Shown here piece by piece: positions 1-10,319 of a stretch of 64,000 bases of DNA. Both the position numbers and the translations under genes were made by a program. Below the pieces are notes generated by a model. That model saw only the letters and a program-made list of their open reading frames with translations, was not told the origin of the DNA and searched no databases. How positions within the stretch are numbered: the stretch's first letter is position 1; every line of letters begins with the position of its first letter. Origin of the DNA: Plasmodiophora brassicae (Eukaryota > Endomyxa: Phytomyxea > Phytomyxea > Plasmodiophorida). Location of the stretch: contig CP145411.1 in the NCBI GenBank assembly GCA_036867785.1, positions 496,001 to 560,000 of the forward strand, in the 5' to 3' direction.

Positions 1-274
1 CCTGCACGACTTCGCCGACGCCGTATCGCAGGCAGTCGATGTACCCGCATTCGACAATGACGGCAAGGTGCCCGAAGTCGCTACCATCCGTTCTTTGCCT
101 TGCGGGCACATATTCCACGACAACTGCATCCGTGAGGTGTGCATTGCTTTCATTTGAAATGTGATTTACTATTCATATGACTTGCAGTGGTTCAATACGG
201 ACCACCACATTTGCCCATACTGTCGCCAGCAAGTCCCTAGAAGACAGTTAGGATCCCAGAATCCAAGCACGTGA
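1..274 (+). CDS. RING-H2 protein, C-terminal part (5' cut by window edge)
   Basis: Two exons, 2-136 and 188-274, flank a 51-base GT-AG intron. They encode the end of a RING-H2 zinc finger: the C-x-H-x2-H-x2-C core (PCGHIFHDNC) and the last Zn pair (CPYC), followed by a 15-residue tail and TGA. RING-H2 domains of this type are usually E3 ubiquitin ligases. The first two cysteines lie left of the window. The sequence is nearly identical to the minus-strand gene at 9356-10133, which shows the complete domain. The copy runs straight into the MULE-like repeat at about 375. Whether this copy is intact cannot be seen. It may be expressed or may be a duplicated fragment. Confidence 0.75.
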
Positions 275-374
275 GCAACTACGGCGACAGATTAACAAAC
301 ACAAGAAATCGCATTCGTGTTCACGACCCATACCGAGCAGAACATGTTTACATGTATGGCCTCGCAAGTAATAC
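1..374. repeat. Left arm of a long inverted repeat (RING-H2 copy)
   Basis: Bases 1-374 are repeated in inverted orientation at about 9260-9641, with near identity that includes the intron and about 100 bases after the stop codon. The two arms enclose about 8.9 kb containing the recombinase gene. The homology ends abruptly at 374/375, where the MULE-like repeat begins. Confidence 0.85.
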
Positions 375-1869
375 GGGCAGGTACAAGACCAACAATGCGA
401 GCGTGAGCAGATTTCCCATACTCTGCATGGCCTGCCGGCAGTGACCTATAGAGAGTTAGCAATGAACATTGATCCAGCGAAGCAGCGATGTACAGTGTTT
501 ACCGTAATTAGTCTGTATGCGCGATTAGTGTTAGTTCATAACTAGTCGTTCGGGGCTCGCTGCGCTTCGCCCGCTCCCTCCTAGGTGCAACCCCCTCCAC
601 CAACCCCGTTGAGCGCAACCCCTTGCAGGTTACGTGCCCGATGACGCCACTCGGTTTAGTGGTGTGGATTAGTGTGATACACGCTATTCAGGGTTGGCTG
701 CTCTTGCCACACGTCAGTATATATAGTACAACGTTGGTAAATACATGCGAAGTGTACCATGAAATTGAGATCTCGTTATGTACCTTAACATGTATGGACC
801 GACTCCGCCTTCAAAATGGTTGCAAAGTTTGCAACAATCGCCTGTAGTTCAGGCGATAACTGTTGGATGCGCCATTCGCCAGTGACATCCTTAGACAAAC
901 CGCGGCACTGTCGCTGCTGCTGGTGCAGCTTCGAGCGAGCAAACGATGCAGCAATATTACGTGACGCGGAAAAAGACCGACTGCGCTTGCGACGATGATT
1001 ATGCAGGTGGTGCCATCGTTGTATCTCACCTGAACTGAATGCAATCAATTCCGGGTCCCGGCGGCCTTAGCGGTCAGCACCTGCGGCATCCATGGGGACT
1101 GACTAGGTAGCACTGCGGCGCTGCGTATGCCTATACACACTAAATAAGTGTGAAAATAAATAGTGTGTATCACAGTATTCATGCCAGCACCTATATAGTG
1201 TTAATTCCCATTTAGTGTTATACACACTAATCAAGGGTTGGGCCTCGAAATCTGCTAACACCTAATTAGTCTGATACAGACTAATTACGGTAAACACTGT
1301 AGTATGTACGTCTTCTGTTTCGTCATTGACTTGAACAAAATCGCGGTCGATACCAGGACAGGCAGGCACGCTATTCTCGTCGAAGTGTTCCAAACAGTGA
1401 ACCACATATGATGTTTCACTGGTTCGGGAAGGCACGACAAACGTCCTTCTTTCCGCGCCTATTGCTTCTGTAACAGATTCAGGACGAAGCTGCAACATTT
1501 TCTTGCAACTTCGTCGAAATGACGCATCAACGCTCTGTGCACCGAGGCAATACTTCAACCTGCACAATCAACCAGCAACCTATCCAATACTAATGGTGTG
1601 AAACATCACCTCAATATCTTTGCATATACGTCATTTTCATACTCGAGCAAGATGTCGATCAACTTCGGTACCGACGTGCCGACTCTGCCGGCAAAGTAAA
1701 CATACTTTAAAACATTATGCATCGCCTCATTATGGCCGGTGGTATCTGGCATGTCTCTGCTCCGGAAAGCCAGGGACCATTGATCTGGCCGGTTGAAATA
1801 ATAATCCTCGAGATAACTCAGAGCCTGCGGTTCTCGTCCAGACCAGAACTTCCGGAACCAGTCCAGCAT
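375..1869 (-). pseudogene. MULE-like transposase fragment, left copy, split by a MITE
   Basis: Read on the minus strand, 1869-1606 encodes the end of a Mutator-type transposase (W-S-L-A-F-R ... N-E-A-M-H-N-V-L-K, like the MULE pattern NxxE...N..LK). A 50-base intron follows, and the coding sequence continues from about 1567 to 1302. The continuation at 490-375 contains a C-x-C-x6-C-x3-H arrangement reminiscent of a SWIM zinc finger. The coding sequence is split at 491-492 by an 807-base element. The part up to about 1738 is repeated in inverted orientation at 2364-2919. The N-terminal catalytic region is absent, so this is a remnant. MULE identity rests on motifs I recognise and is moderately sure. 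Confidence 0.55.
493..1299. mobile_element. Non-autonomous Tc1/mariner-type element (MITE), 807 bp
   Basis: The ends are perfect 26-base terminal inverted repeats, 493-518 (starting CAGTGTTTACCG) and 1274-1299 (ending CGGTAAACACTG). TA dinucleotides flank both sides (491-492 and 1300-1301). The related MULE copy at 2811 has the same site uninterrupted, with a single TA, so the insertion point is directly visible. CAGT ends with a TA duplication are the hallmark of the Tc1/mariner superfamily. The element is too short for a transposase (usually about 340 residues), and no DDE/D motif is seen. The interior carries several imperfect palindromes built on TTAGTGT(T/G)ATACACACTAA (for example 669-686, 1134-1169, 1212-1230, 1262-1287). 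A GC-rich stretch near 546-567 is of unknown meaning. Confidence 0.85.
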
Positions 1870-2363
1870 TCATTGGGCGCTGCCCCAGTGGCCTAGCTGG
1901 TCAGGAGTACTAGCAACAGGTCAGCAAGCAGTCGCGGGACCGCAAGGTCCCCAGTTCGAGGCACGAACTCCCCCAAAAAAGTCCCGGTGACCAACAGCCG
2001 TAAATGTTGAAGGGGTGTTTACTGATCAGGCAGCCCAAAGTGCCAGAGCAATTAGGGGTCTCGCTTGAGCGTCTGGGAGGTAAAGGAACGGCCCGTAACA
2101 AGTGTATGTCGGCTCCCCGGCATAGGCGGTATGGCGAAAGAGGTCCGACAAGAGTGCAGTCGACAAGTCCGAGCGAATCACGTCCCGTTCCGATATCGTC
2201 CAAGGCGCGATGAACCCAGTACAAAGGTGACGGGCCGGCACTGCCAGGCCGGGGGATGTTGGCGTTCTGCTGCTGATCCTTCGATCCTCGGACTCGAGAC
2301 CGAGGCGCCTGCGTGAAAAGAAAAAGCGCGAAAAACAAATAAAACCAAACCAAACCAAACCAA
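1870..2363. other. Spacer between MULE copies, no recognised gene
   Basis: Several overlapping ORFs occur on both strands. None has recognisable motifs or intron structure, and I see no support for a gene. Confidence 0.4.
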
Positions 2364-2366
2364 ACC
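2342..2366. repeat. Simple repeat (AAACC)x5
   Basis: Five perfect tandem AAACC units sit at the inner edge of the right MULE arm. Confidence 0.9.
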
Positions 2367-2919
2367 GGCCATAATGAGGCGATGCATAATGTTTTAAAGT
2401 ATGTGTACTTTGCCGGCAGAGTCGGCACGTCGGTACCGAAGTTGATCGACATCTTGCTCGAGTATGAAAAGGACGTATATGCAAAGATATTGAGGTGATG
2501 TTTTACACCATTAGTATTGGATAGGTTGCTGGTTGATTGTGCAGGTTGAAGTATTGCCTCGGTGCATAGAGCGTTGACGCGTCATTTCGACGAAGTTGCA
2601 AGAAAATGTTGCAGCTTCGTCCTGAATCTGTTACAGAAGCAGAAGCAATAGGCACGGAAAGAAGGACGTTTGTCGTGCCTTCCCGAACCAGTGAAACATC
2701 ATATGTGGTTCACTGTTTGGAACACTTCGACGAGAATAGCATGCCTGTCTGTCCTGGTATCGACCGCGATTTTGTTCAAGTCAATGACGAAACAGAAGAC
2801 GTACATACTACATCGCTGCTTCGCTGGATCAATGTTCAATGCTAACTCTCTATAGGTCACTGCCCATGCAGAGTATGGGAAATCTGCTCACGCTCGCATT
2901 GTTGGTCTTGTACCTGCCC
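2364..2919 (+). pseudogene. MULE-like transposase fragment, right (uninterrupted) copy
   Basis: This is the inverted copy of 375-1738 without the MITE. Coding sequence runs from about 2380 to 2499, then an intron ending before 2545. Coding resumes from 2545 and continues through 2840, then to the cysteine-rich C-x-C...C-x3-H stretch at 2860-2905. Small differences from the left copy (one Lys for Asn, a two-residue insertion near 2640, an 8-base difference near 430 of the left copy) show that the arms have diverged. This rules out a simple assembly fold-back. It is truncated at the N-terminal side and probably inactive. Confidence 0.55.
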
Positions 2920-3422
2920 TTATCTGTCCACAAACTATATAATACGGACGCAACCAGGCGGCAAGCATAGGCAAAATAAGGCCGTGCAACCAGTTCTACC
3001 AGTTTTGCAACCGGTCTACCGGGTACCCCCTCTACGAGACCATGGTGGGAAACCGTCGCGCCAAATTCTCCGCGCTTCCCGACGACGGCGTCCGCAGCGA
3101 ATCGGCAGCTTCCAGTGACGAGATCGACATGGCAAGGCTTCGCAACCGTCGTGGCAGGGGACGGAGATGGCGTCTTCCTGCGCAGAGGCGCACCCGGATT
3201 GAGAGGTTGGCGAAGACTGGCGTTGAAATCGCCGCTCAACGCCACGGTATCCAGCTGCTTGCGAATCCTATCGACTTGTTCGATCAACGTGGCACCGACG
3301 TCCAGAACACGCGCAAGGCTTACGAGAAGCACTGGAAGGGGTTGTCCAGGTTCCTGTCGATCATCGGCGACTACGAGTCGATGTTGGCGCTTGACCCGCA
3401 CGTCGGCAATGACGCCAACTGT

Positions 3423-3444
3423 CACTGGACCGAAAATAAATTCA
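3423..3444 (+). repeat. Left terminal inverted repeat of the CACTA-type element
   Basis: 22 bases starting CACTGGACCGAAAAT, next to the TGT duplication at 3420-3422. Confidence 0.8.
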
Positions 3445-3827
3445 TTCGCAATACAAAACTCCGCCTATTGCCGATGTACCCAGATATGATACATTGACGA
3501 TATAGAACGATGTACCCTGTCTGCGCAGTCCAGTAGGTTGAAGCCATATATAACTGCATTCCGACTGCGCGGCGCAATACATCCCCGACATGTAGATCTG
3601 TACTCAGGATGCACTGCGTAATACGTCGCAGGACATCCGATCGCTGACAGCTGTATCGACAATGTATGGGCGGAATACTTGTTCTGTATCCGACCACGAT
3701 ACATTGTGAGTACGAATGCCATTTTTCCAAGACTTCTGAAACGAATGGATTCGCGTACTGTATTCACATTTCACAGCTCAGAATTTTCTGTGACAATACC
3801 ATCGTCCCTTGCCGTTCGACGGGAGCG

Positions 3828-4822
3828 TCATTGCCGTGCTAGATGCCGCCGGATCCAATTGCCGACGTGACGCGGCAAGTCGACCTTGGTGGAGAGCGTT
3901 ACGTTGTCGAACATCGGGCACTGGAGTGCTATTTCACTTCGCAGCACTTCCAGGAAGCAAAACCATTCTTGCGGAAGGCCCTGTTGCAGCAGCAGACCGA
4001 CACAGCGGTCAACGATTCCAACGTCCGCGTTGACAACGATGCCGTGGTCGTCCATCATCAAGCTCGGATGATCGACAAGGCACGCTTTCTGCCTCTTGAC
4101 AGGGCTCTTGTTGCTTGTTGAGATGCCTGAGGCGAGCCGTCGAAGCTTGAGCTCATTTTGGATGACTGTAACGCATCCCAATAAGAAGCAGGGCCGACAT
4201 GGCACGCTTAACCGAACTTACAGATTTTGATTTCTTCGAACGGAAACGTCTCAGCAACGGCCTGCTCGATCTGGTGTTCCTCCACAAGCCATTGCTGTAC
4301 CCGTCTTGGCAACTCCTTTTTAGTAGACAAGGCCACAACATCTGCCAGCTTGTGGTCCAGGACCAACCTGACAACGGAACATGTCAAATTTGTTGCAAAC
4401 GAGATATAGATTCTACATACTGCCTCAACGTTTCCTTGCACAAGAGAAATTGAACGCGCGCCGAGTCGTTTCTCTGGCGGACACCTTTGCCGAGAAATGA
4501 CTGCAGGTGAGCCTGGATCAATAGACGGTCCAGTCTTTGCACTGCCGCTGCCGCCATTCCCATGTTTTTCCCTCACTGCTAACGGAAGACCATTCAGACG
4601 TATGATAGTGCGATCGTGTGTCGTCGATGCAACCTTTCTTCCCGATCGGACACGGGTGGTGAAAAGGCAGTTGATTCGGAGGAGACGCAGCCAGGCCGTC
4701 ACGACGAGACTGCTCGTCTTCGTCTTCCAGGGACGCGATTGGCGAAGGCGGAACCCCGTCTGGCGCGGCTCGAACGCGACTTCGCGAACGTCCGCCTGCC
4801 GGCGAGAAGATGCGGGCGCCAT
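3828..4822 (-). other. Broken coding remnants inside the CACTA element (two related units)
   Basis: On the minus strand two successive ORFs (4822-4208 and 4205-3828) contain a related motif, LSTKKELPRRVQQW and LSTKVDLPRHVGNW. This suggests a duplicated domain of one captured or element-borne gene. No family was recognised. The reading frames are short and open at both ends. Confidence 0.3.
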
Positions 4823-5823
4823 CGACGTCGTACGGTAGTCCTTTCAAATAACGCGCCTCCGCGGCCCCCTCCGCCCTCGCGGATGTTGTCGGAGTCCGTG
4901 ATCCACTCAATATTAGGGCGAACCTCAATATACCGCAGCACGCGCACGACATGGCAATGTTTTCGATGTTTAAAGACACCATTTTCCGGCGCAACCCATG
5001 GCCGTGACGGTACGATGTGGTTGCCTGGGTGACTCACGTGCCGGCGTCTGCGCGCCCCGATGGGGCGGAGATCGATGGGTTTAGTCTCGTGACAGTACAG
5101 TGCTTCCCGGTGCAGGTCGAGCCTATGCGACGTGGCACTACGAGGCACCGCGTATCGATGTCACCCCCCAAACGCAACGTCCGCCACCGCGCGACCGCGT
5201 CCGATTCCAGTCGTCTGTGGCCGCCAACGAATTCGTCGCGCTCACCATGGGATCCACGAGTTCCCTCGCGCCGGGATTCGTTACCATCCGGGGATGGTAA
5301 CCAGGTGCCGCTGCATCTCAACCGCGGAGGGCTGTCCCCACCCTATGACAGTGATGTCAGGGGAGCACCGTCACTTGACGACAACCCGCAAGGGCGCCCC
5401 GTTGGCGGTATACCGCGACACTCTGGAAGCGCGGCCCTACTAGTCTTCGTAATGATGAAGACGACGGCTGAACCCCGCTGGAAAGCACCGACGAGGACGG
5501 CAGGTGCTCCTATAGCGTTGCAGTTTCGCCGCTGTCTGACAAAGCTCGAGATGCTGCCGCCCGTTTCGTTTTACAATATCAGTAAGTTGATCGACTGGAC
5601 TCTGCTCTCAGGCAGACAACTTATGGGAGCGTCACTGTAGGTGCCTTCCTTTAAGTCCACGTTCCCGATATATAGTGTCAAGTACGTCGGTCCAGGTCGC
5701 GGCTTTGTCTGGACTTCCCCTATAAAATGATGGATCGACAAGGGGGCAGCCAAGGAACATTTCCGCAAATTACCAGATAACGTCAGCTGCGGTGAGGCTG
5801 AGGTAATCAACGCATGCATCTAA

Positions 5824-6551
5824 TTGGTCCCTTTGGCGATATGTCTGTTGATAGCCGTTACTCTCCTCAGGTGTGGCCGTAGTTCGGAATACTCCTGCAA
5901 TCATGGGAATCCTCTCGTGTTTGGGCAAATGCGATATTCTGGCATGGATGTGGCGGCGAACATTATGTCGTTGGAATTCCCCGAACATCAGGCGAAACCC
6001 TTCATCTTATCACTGGACATTCGATGCTGGATCCATCAACCTTGTCACACAAGGACTGGCAAGCGTTCAAGGAACATCCATGGGCTCTGCACTACCTGGA
6101 GGCATGCAGTAGGTTCGCTGAAACGACGGTCGCGCGAGTCGGTAACTATGACGAAGTGACAGGCGCTATCGACGTCTTTGACGAGTTCTGTCATGATAGT
6201 TACGGCTGCTGTCTACTTCCATCAAATGCCACAACCTTCCAAAGTGTGAAGTTCGGTACGATTGCTCTTTATATTGCACCCACCTATAGTTACTAACGCA
6301 TGCATCGTCCAGGACATGTAATGTGGCAGGCGCGACATGGCCGTCATTCGACAACCGACAACGATTACGTTGCGGCATTCGCTGATACAAACGGGGACGT
6401 GCACTTAGGAGCAATCAACGAAGTACTTCGCATCGAGATGCCGCTGGCGCCGCCGCGTTTAGCGATACAATCGCTAACGCTTGAATTATTCCACTGCAGC
6501 GGTAAAGCACGGCGCCACCTGGTTGACTCCTTGATTCACCATTTGCTATGA
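5824..6551 (+). other. Possible decayed coding region in the CACTA element
   Basis: Overlapping plus-strand ORFs (5873-6112, 6024-6296, 6300-6551) look like exon pieces. One stretch, near 6370-6430, has a pattern loosely like the C-terminal part of TNP2-type transposases. The similarity is too weak to name it. Between 4823 and 5823 I see only shadow ORFs. Confidence 0.25.
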
Positions 6552-7018
6552 TTGAGCAGATGGTTGGGACATGATCTCGTGTCCGATTGCCGCCCCCCAT
6601 TCCTGCGACGTCACTCTAGACAAGGACCGTGTTGCTACGCATCGCCTGCAGGATAGCCCGATGTTCCCCATCGTGCATGCTGTCCGTTGTAACGTTGCTC
6701 GGCCTAGTGCCTAGTCATCTGACAGCGAGTCGGCGACGACGTCGTCAACGATAGCGAGGCCGCCTCAGCTGTTCCTTTTGTATGCCTTCTCTTGAGAGCA
6801 AACGCTATTCCCCTCGCGTTGGTGTCAACCAGCTACTGACTATAAACAATGTGGACATGTGCTACTAAAGCATGTTAAAGACCATCCGGACTCTGCGATA
6901 TGCTGTATTGGCAATGAATGCAATCAGATACACTGGCAATATGTTTGGCAGATATATCACCAATGTATCGAACCTTGGAATACAGTGGCGATACAAGGCC
7001 TCGCGGATGTATCCGCGC

Positions 7019-7040
7019 TGAATCCATTTTCGGCCCAGTG
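7019..7040 (-). repeat. Right terminal inverted repeat of the CACTA-type element
   Basis: The reverse complement starts CACTGGGCCGAAAAT. Three of 22 positions differ from the left end. It is followed by TGT at 7041-7043. Confidence 0.8.
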
Positions 7041-8819
7041 TGTCCAGCAATGGACATCTGCAACCTGAAGCTCTACCTGCAGTACAAGCTGTCGTCTGCC
7101 GGGATGCCAATGGTGGACAACGCTGGACGTCCAAAACTGTGTGCCGACGGGGAGCAATTGATCGCGGAAGGCGGCTGGAACGATCCGAAGAACGCCGAGC
7201 AGTTCGGATCCGCTGTAACGCAGATTCATGTTGAGCGCGGGCTCACTGGGCCCTACGAAGAACCATGCGAGTCTTGCGTCCGCGAATATGATGCCAACAA
7301 TCAGTCGCCGGGCTGTGTCAAACACCTGTACAATCGGCGAATATTCCGCACTGGGAATCCGAGGCGAGATCCCGACTTCCAACGAGCGCTCAAGCGCCAT
7401 TATCGCGCCAAAGCAGACTATGTCCCTCAGGGCGATACAGCCGTTACACCGTTTGAGGTCCAGCGGATCCGGAAATACCTACTGGAGTTCTCGGACGACA
7501 CCAACGACCTGGCGTTCTATGCGTCGTTTCTGCTGGGCGTATCGCTGTTTCTTCGTGCGGAGGAGCTCTGTAACATCAAGGTCGCACATTTCAATCCGGC
7601 GCTGACGAAGTACAATGACAACGGCAATGTCGAAGGTCTCGGCGTACGCTTCAAGAGCAAGGACGGCAGATATTACACCCGCATGATCATATGGGCGAAC
7701 AACTCCCTGCCAGAGCTTTGTCCGATTCGTCATCTGCTTGCATACGTATCCAAAGCCAATATCACGAGGGGGTACGTGTTCCGTGCGTCGATCAAGGATC
7801 ACAAGGTGCCCATGTCATATGCTGCGCTCAACAGTCGTGTTCAGCGGGTCTGCGGCGTTACCGTTCGTGATCGCGATGGTGTTTGGGGTACGCACGTAAT
7901 GCGGAAGACTGGCTACAGCTTCGCTGTCTGGGGCAAGGCCGAGATGGTCCCTCTTGCAAAGTCGGCGCGCCATAAGAATCCCAAGGATGCTGCCAAGTAT
8001 CTGCAGGATTCGGACACCCAGTTGGAGCTGGCCAAGTTCGATCCTGAAATGCGGGCAATAATCGATTTGATGCCGCAGTGGCGCCCCATCCACATCGAGA
8101 ACCTGTCCCAAGCGGCGGCTCGTGCTGGGATCAGGCGTGATGATCTGCATACGGTGGCCGACGAGTTCATGCGGTCGATGGTCGGGCTCTTGACCGATCG
8201 ACAGATGCGTATCGACAACATTGCAGCCAAGATTATCGTGGATCCAGCCACCAACTTGGGTCCTCGTGAACAGCTGAACGAGCTGCTGGCGAAGAACGTT
8301 GCTCCTGATGTTGCCGCGAAACTGCAGCGCGTCGTCGGTAGACTGCTCCTGGACGCTGCGAATGGTCGAGCGCTTCGGGCAGATCAAGAATCCGGGCGAG
8401 AAGACGACAACGAGGTGGACGAGCCAGACATTTCGTCAGTTGGAGGTCAGCGCGAACGCGGACCTGATCATGAAGAAGCGCGCCCGGCCGCTAACCTACC
8501 AGATCGGCCAAGGCGACGAGGCGGCTCGATTGACGCACCGTCTCGATCGAACCTCCGCAACAAGGAGCTGACTGGCGCTGACCGGATCAAGGTCATTCTG
8601 GACATTGCCAAAGAGCTCGAGGGCGTTGAGACGCGCCAGCTGACTGAAGCGTGCCGAAATTTCAAGGTGACGAGTCTCGATCCGATCATGGGCTGTCTGA
8701 ACAACCATTGCAATGGTGACGTCGATATGTTCCTCGAGAAATGGAACCCCTTCCAGCATTCCCGGTTCGGCACAAAGTGTTGCAAGGGTACACTATCTGT
8801 ATGCAGTTCCGGTAATTAA

Positions 8820-9259
8820 CTGATAAACGTGTTCTCTTTGTGTGAGTATACTCAGGAATTGGAACAACCAATGGATCAATGAGGGCGCGCGAACGAGCTC
8901 GGGAGCCCGGTTAACAGGCACGCCGCTTCAGACGATGTACACAAATCGGCACTGATCGCTGTTGTATTCGAAATGCTGGCTGATGTAAGCGCAGCTGAAG
9001 CTTCGCGCGCGGAGGGCGACCCTGTGGGAGCCCGCAGCAGAGAAGAGCCCGCCGCAGGCGCCGCTCCTGAACAAGCACCACTTTTGTGCCAATTCCAACG
9101 CACGTCCGTGTTCCCTTTGTATGCATACCAGAGGATATGACGTTCCCACATTAGCTTAGCTTGGTGGCTTTGGATCGATCAATGGACCAATCAGCCCAAA
9201 ATACGTTGCGCATTTTTTTCGACCCGCAACCACCGCTACCACCGCGATAATGTCCGTAT
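8820..9259. other. Region between recombinase and RING-H2 repeat, no gene seen
   Basis: No convincing ORF. Two similar 28-base segments start near 8828 and 9107 (CGTGTTCYCTTTGTRTG). They could be short direct repeats of an element end, but this is weak. Confidence 0.3.
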
Positions 9260-9641
9260 TACTTGCGAGGCCATACATGTAAACATGTTCTGCTCGGTAT
9301 GGGTCGTGAACACGAATGCGATTTCTTGTATTTGTTAATCTGTCGCCGTAGTTGCTCACGTGCTTGGATTCTGGGATCCTAACTGTCTTTTAGGGACTTG
9401 CTGGCGACAGTATGGGCAAATGCGGTGGTCCGTGTTGAACCACTGCAAGTCATATGAATAGTAAATCACATTTCAAATGAAAGCAATGCACACCTCACGG
9501 ATGCAGTTGTCGTGGAATATGTGCCCGCAAGGCAAAGAACGGATGGTAGCGACTTCGGGCACCTTGCCGTCATTGTCGAATGCGGGTACATCGACTGCCT
9601 GCGATATGGCGTCGGCGAAGTCGTGCAGGCAAATGGAACAG
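9260..9641. repeat. Right arm of the long inverted repeat (RING-H2 copy)
   Basis: Inverted counterpart of 1-374. It covers the last two exons of the RING-H2 gene and its 3' flank. Confidence 0.85.
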
Positions 9642-10133
9642 CTGGAAGCAAATCAGCACTATGCCGATTGAGTTCAGATGGGAATCGTAAATACACTTGA
9701 GTAATCATATCGGCAGGCGGCAACGCCCATTGGCCGAGTCCTATGTGGTTCGACTCCGAGCTAGCGGGACTAGGGTCGCGGGAGCTGGGCGGGGTGCCCA
9801 AGTCTTGCCAGACTACGAGCGCAAGAATGAATACTTTAACGATGGTATCAACAGCTGATGATAGATTTGTAAATACGGACCTGCGAACCACTCTTCTAGA
9901 TCGTCCGCCGTGACGTCGTCCATGGCGATAACCGCAATTTCGAGCAGATTGCGCCCCGTCTCCTCCGATGTGCCGAGCGCGTCCAAATACCGCCGGTAGA
10001 TGCGGATGAGGGCGCGCAGCGGATGGCCGTTGTAGCGCCTGGATTGAACCTCAGCCATACGTCGAGGCTGCCTGCGGTATCCGATGATTGCACTGAGTCG
10101 CGGCCGAATATCGAATGGTCTAGCAAATGCCAT
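9356..10133 (-). CDS. RING-H2 zinc-finger protein (probable E3 ubiquitin ligase), 201 aa
   Basis: Four exons: 10133-9881, 9812-9695, 9641-9494 and 9442-9356. The introns are 68, 53 and 51 bases, and all junctions close in frame. The N-terminal 120 residues are basic to acidic with no recognised domain. The C-terminal third is a complete RING-H2: CSIC, a 33-residue first loop, CGHIFHDNC, an aromatic REWF, and CPYC. Such domains recruit E2 enzymes, so ubiquitin transfer is the likely role; the substrate is unknown. The ATG at 10133 was chosen because it opens the exon that splices in frame. A shorter ORF starting at 9891 reads through the first intron and would give a hydrophobic start instead. 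The last exons are duplicated at 1-274. Confidence 0.7.
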
Positions 10134-10319
10134 TGTGGACGATAACGGGTGGCAAGTCCGTCGGCGCAGGGTGAGAGCCGCTTTTTTGCCGAACCATCCA
10201 GGGCGGGCGGGCGAGACGCGGCCCGGCCAGATGCCTGCTCCACGTCCACCAGAAACCAGGACTACATACATTGTTACATTATTTTCTGAGAATTGTCGAT
10301 GGCGTATGAACAAAGAACG

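Larger units (their letters stand above)
3423..7040. mobile_element. CACTA-type (CMC) DNA transposon, 3.6 kb, inserted in the recombinase gene
   Basis: Terminal inverted repeats match in 19 of 22 positions (left 3423-3444, right 7019-7040) and begin CACTGG. They are flanked by a 3-base duplication, TGT (3420-3422 and 7041-7043). CACTA elements have CACT(A/G) ends, 3-base duplications and subterminal arrays of short motifs. Arrays of GATACA/TGTATC-like motifs are seen at about 3448-3720 and 6890-7015. The interior carries only short broken ORFs, so the copy is probably non-autonomous or decayed. The superfamily call follows from the structure of the ends, not from a recognised transposase. Confidence 0.8.
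3042..8819 (+). pseudogene. Tyrosine recombinase (Crypton-like) gene split by a CACTA-type element
   Basis: Two segments, 3042-3422 and 7044-8819, read as one 718-codon frame once the insertion 3423-7040 and one TGT duplication are removed. The first part has a basic start and a helical core-binding region (YEKHWKGLSRFLSIIGDYES). The second part has the catalytic domain. It contains Arg298 in FLRAEELCNIK, the H-x-x-R box at His411-Arg414 (THVMRK), His437 (ARHKNP) and the likely nucleophile Tyr446 (AAKYLQD). Numbering is for the joined frame. A CxxC...C-x2-H cluster precedes the catalytic domain. A long C-terminal extension has no recognised domain. No reverse transcriptase is next to it, which favours a Crypton over a DIRS element. 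The 7050 Met could start a truncated protein with an intact catalytic domain. Assignment of the domain is firm; the element family is inferred. Confidence 0.8.

Noticed and set aside
9466-9891. Alternative RING-H2 start at 9891 with a hydrophobic N-terminus
   Set aside because: It reads through a 68-base segment with good GT-AG ends. The spliced model joins a longer upstream exon in frame.
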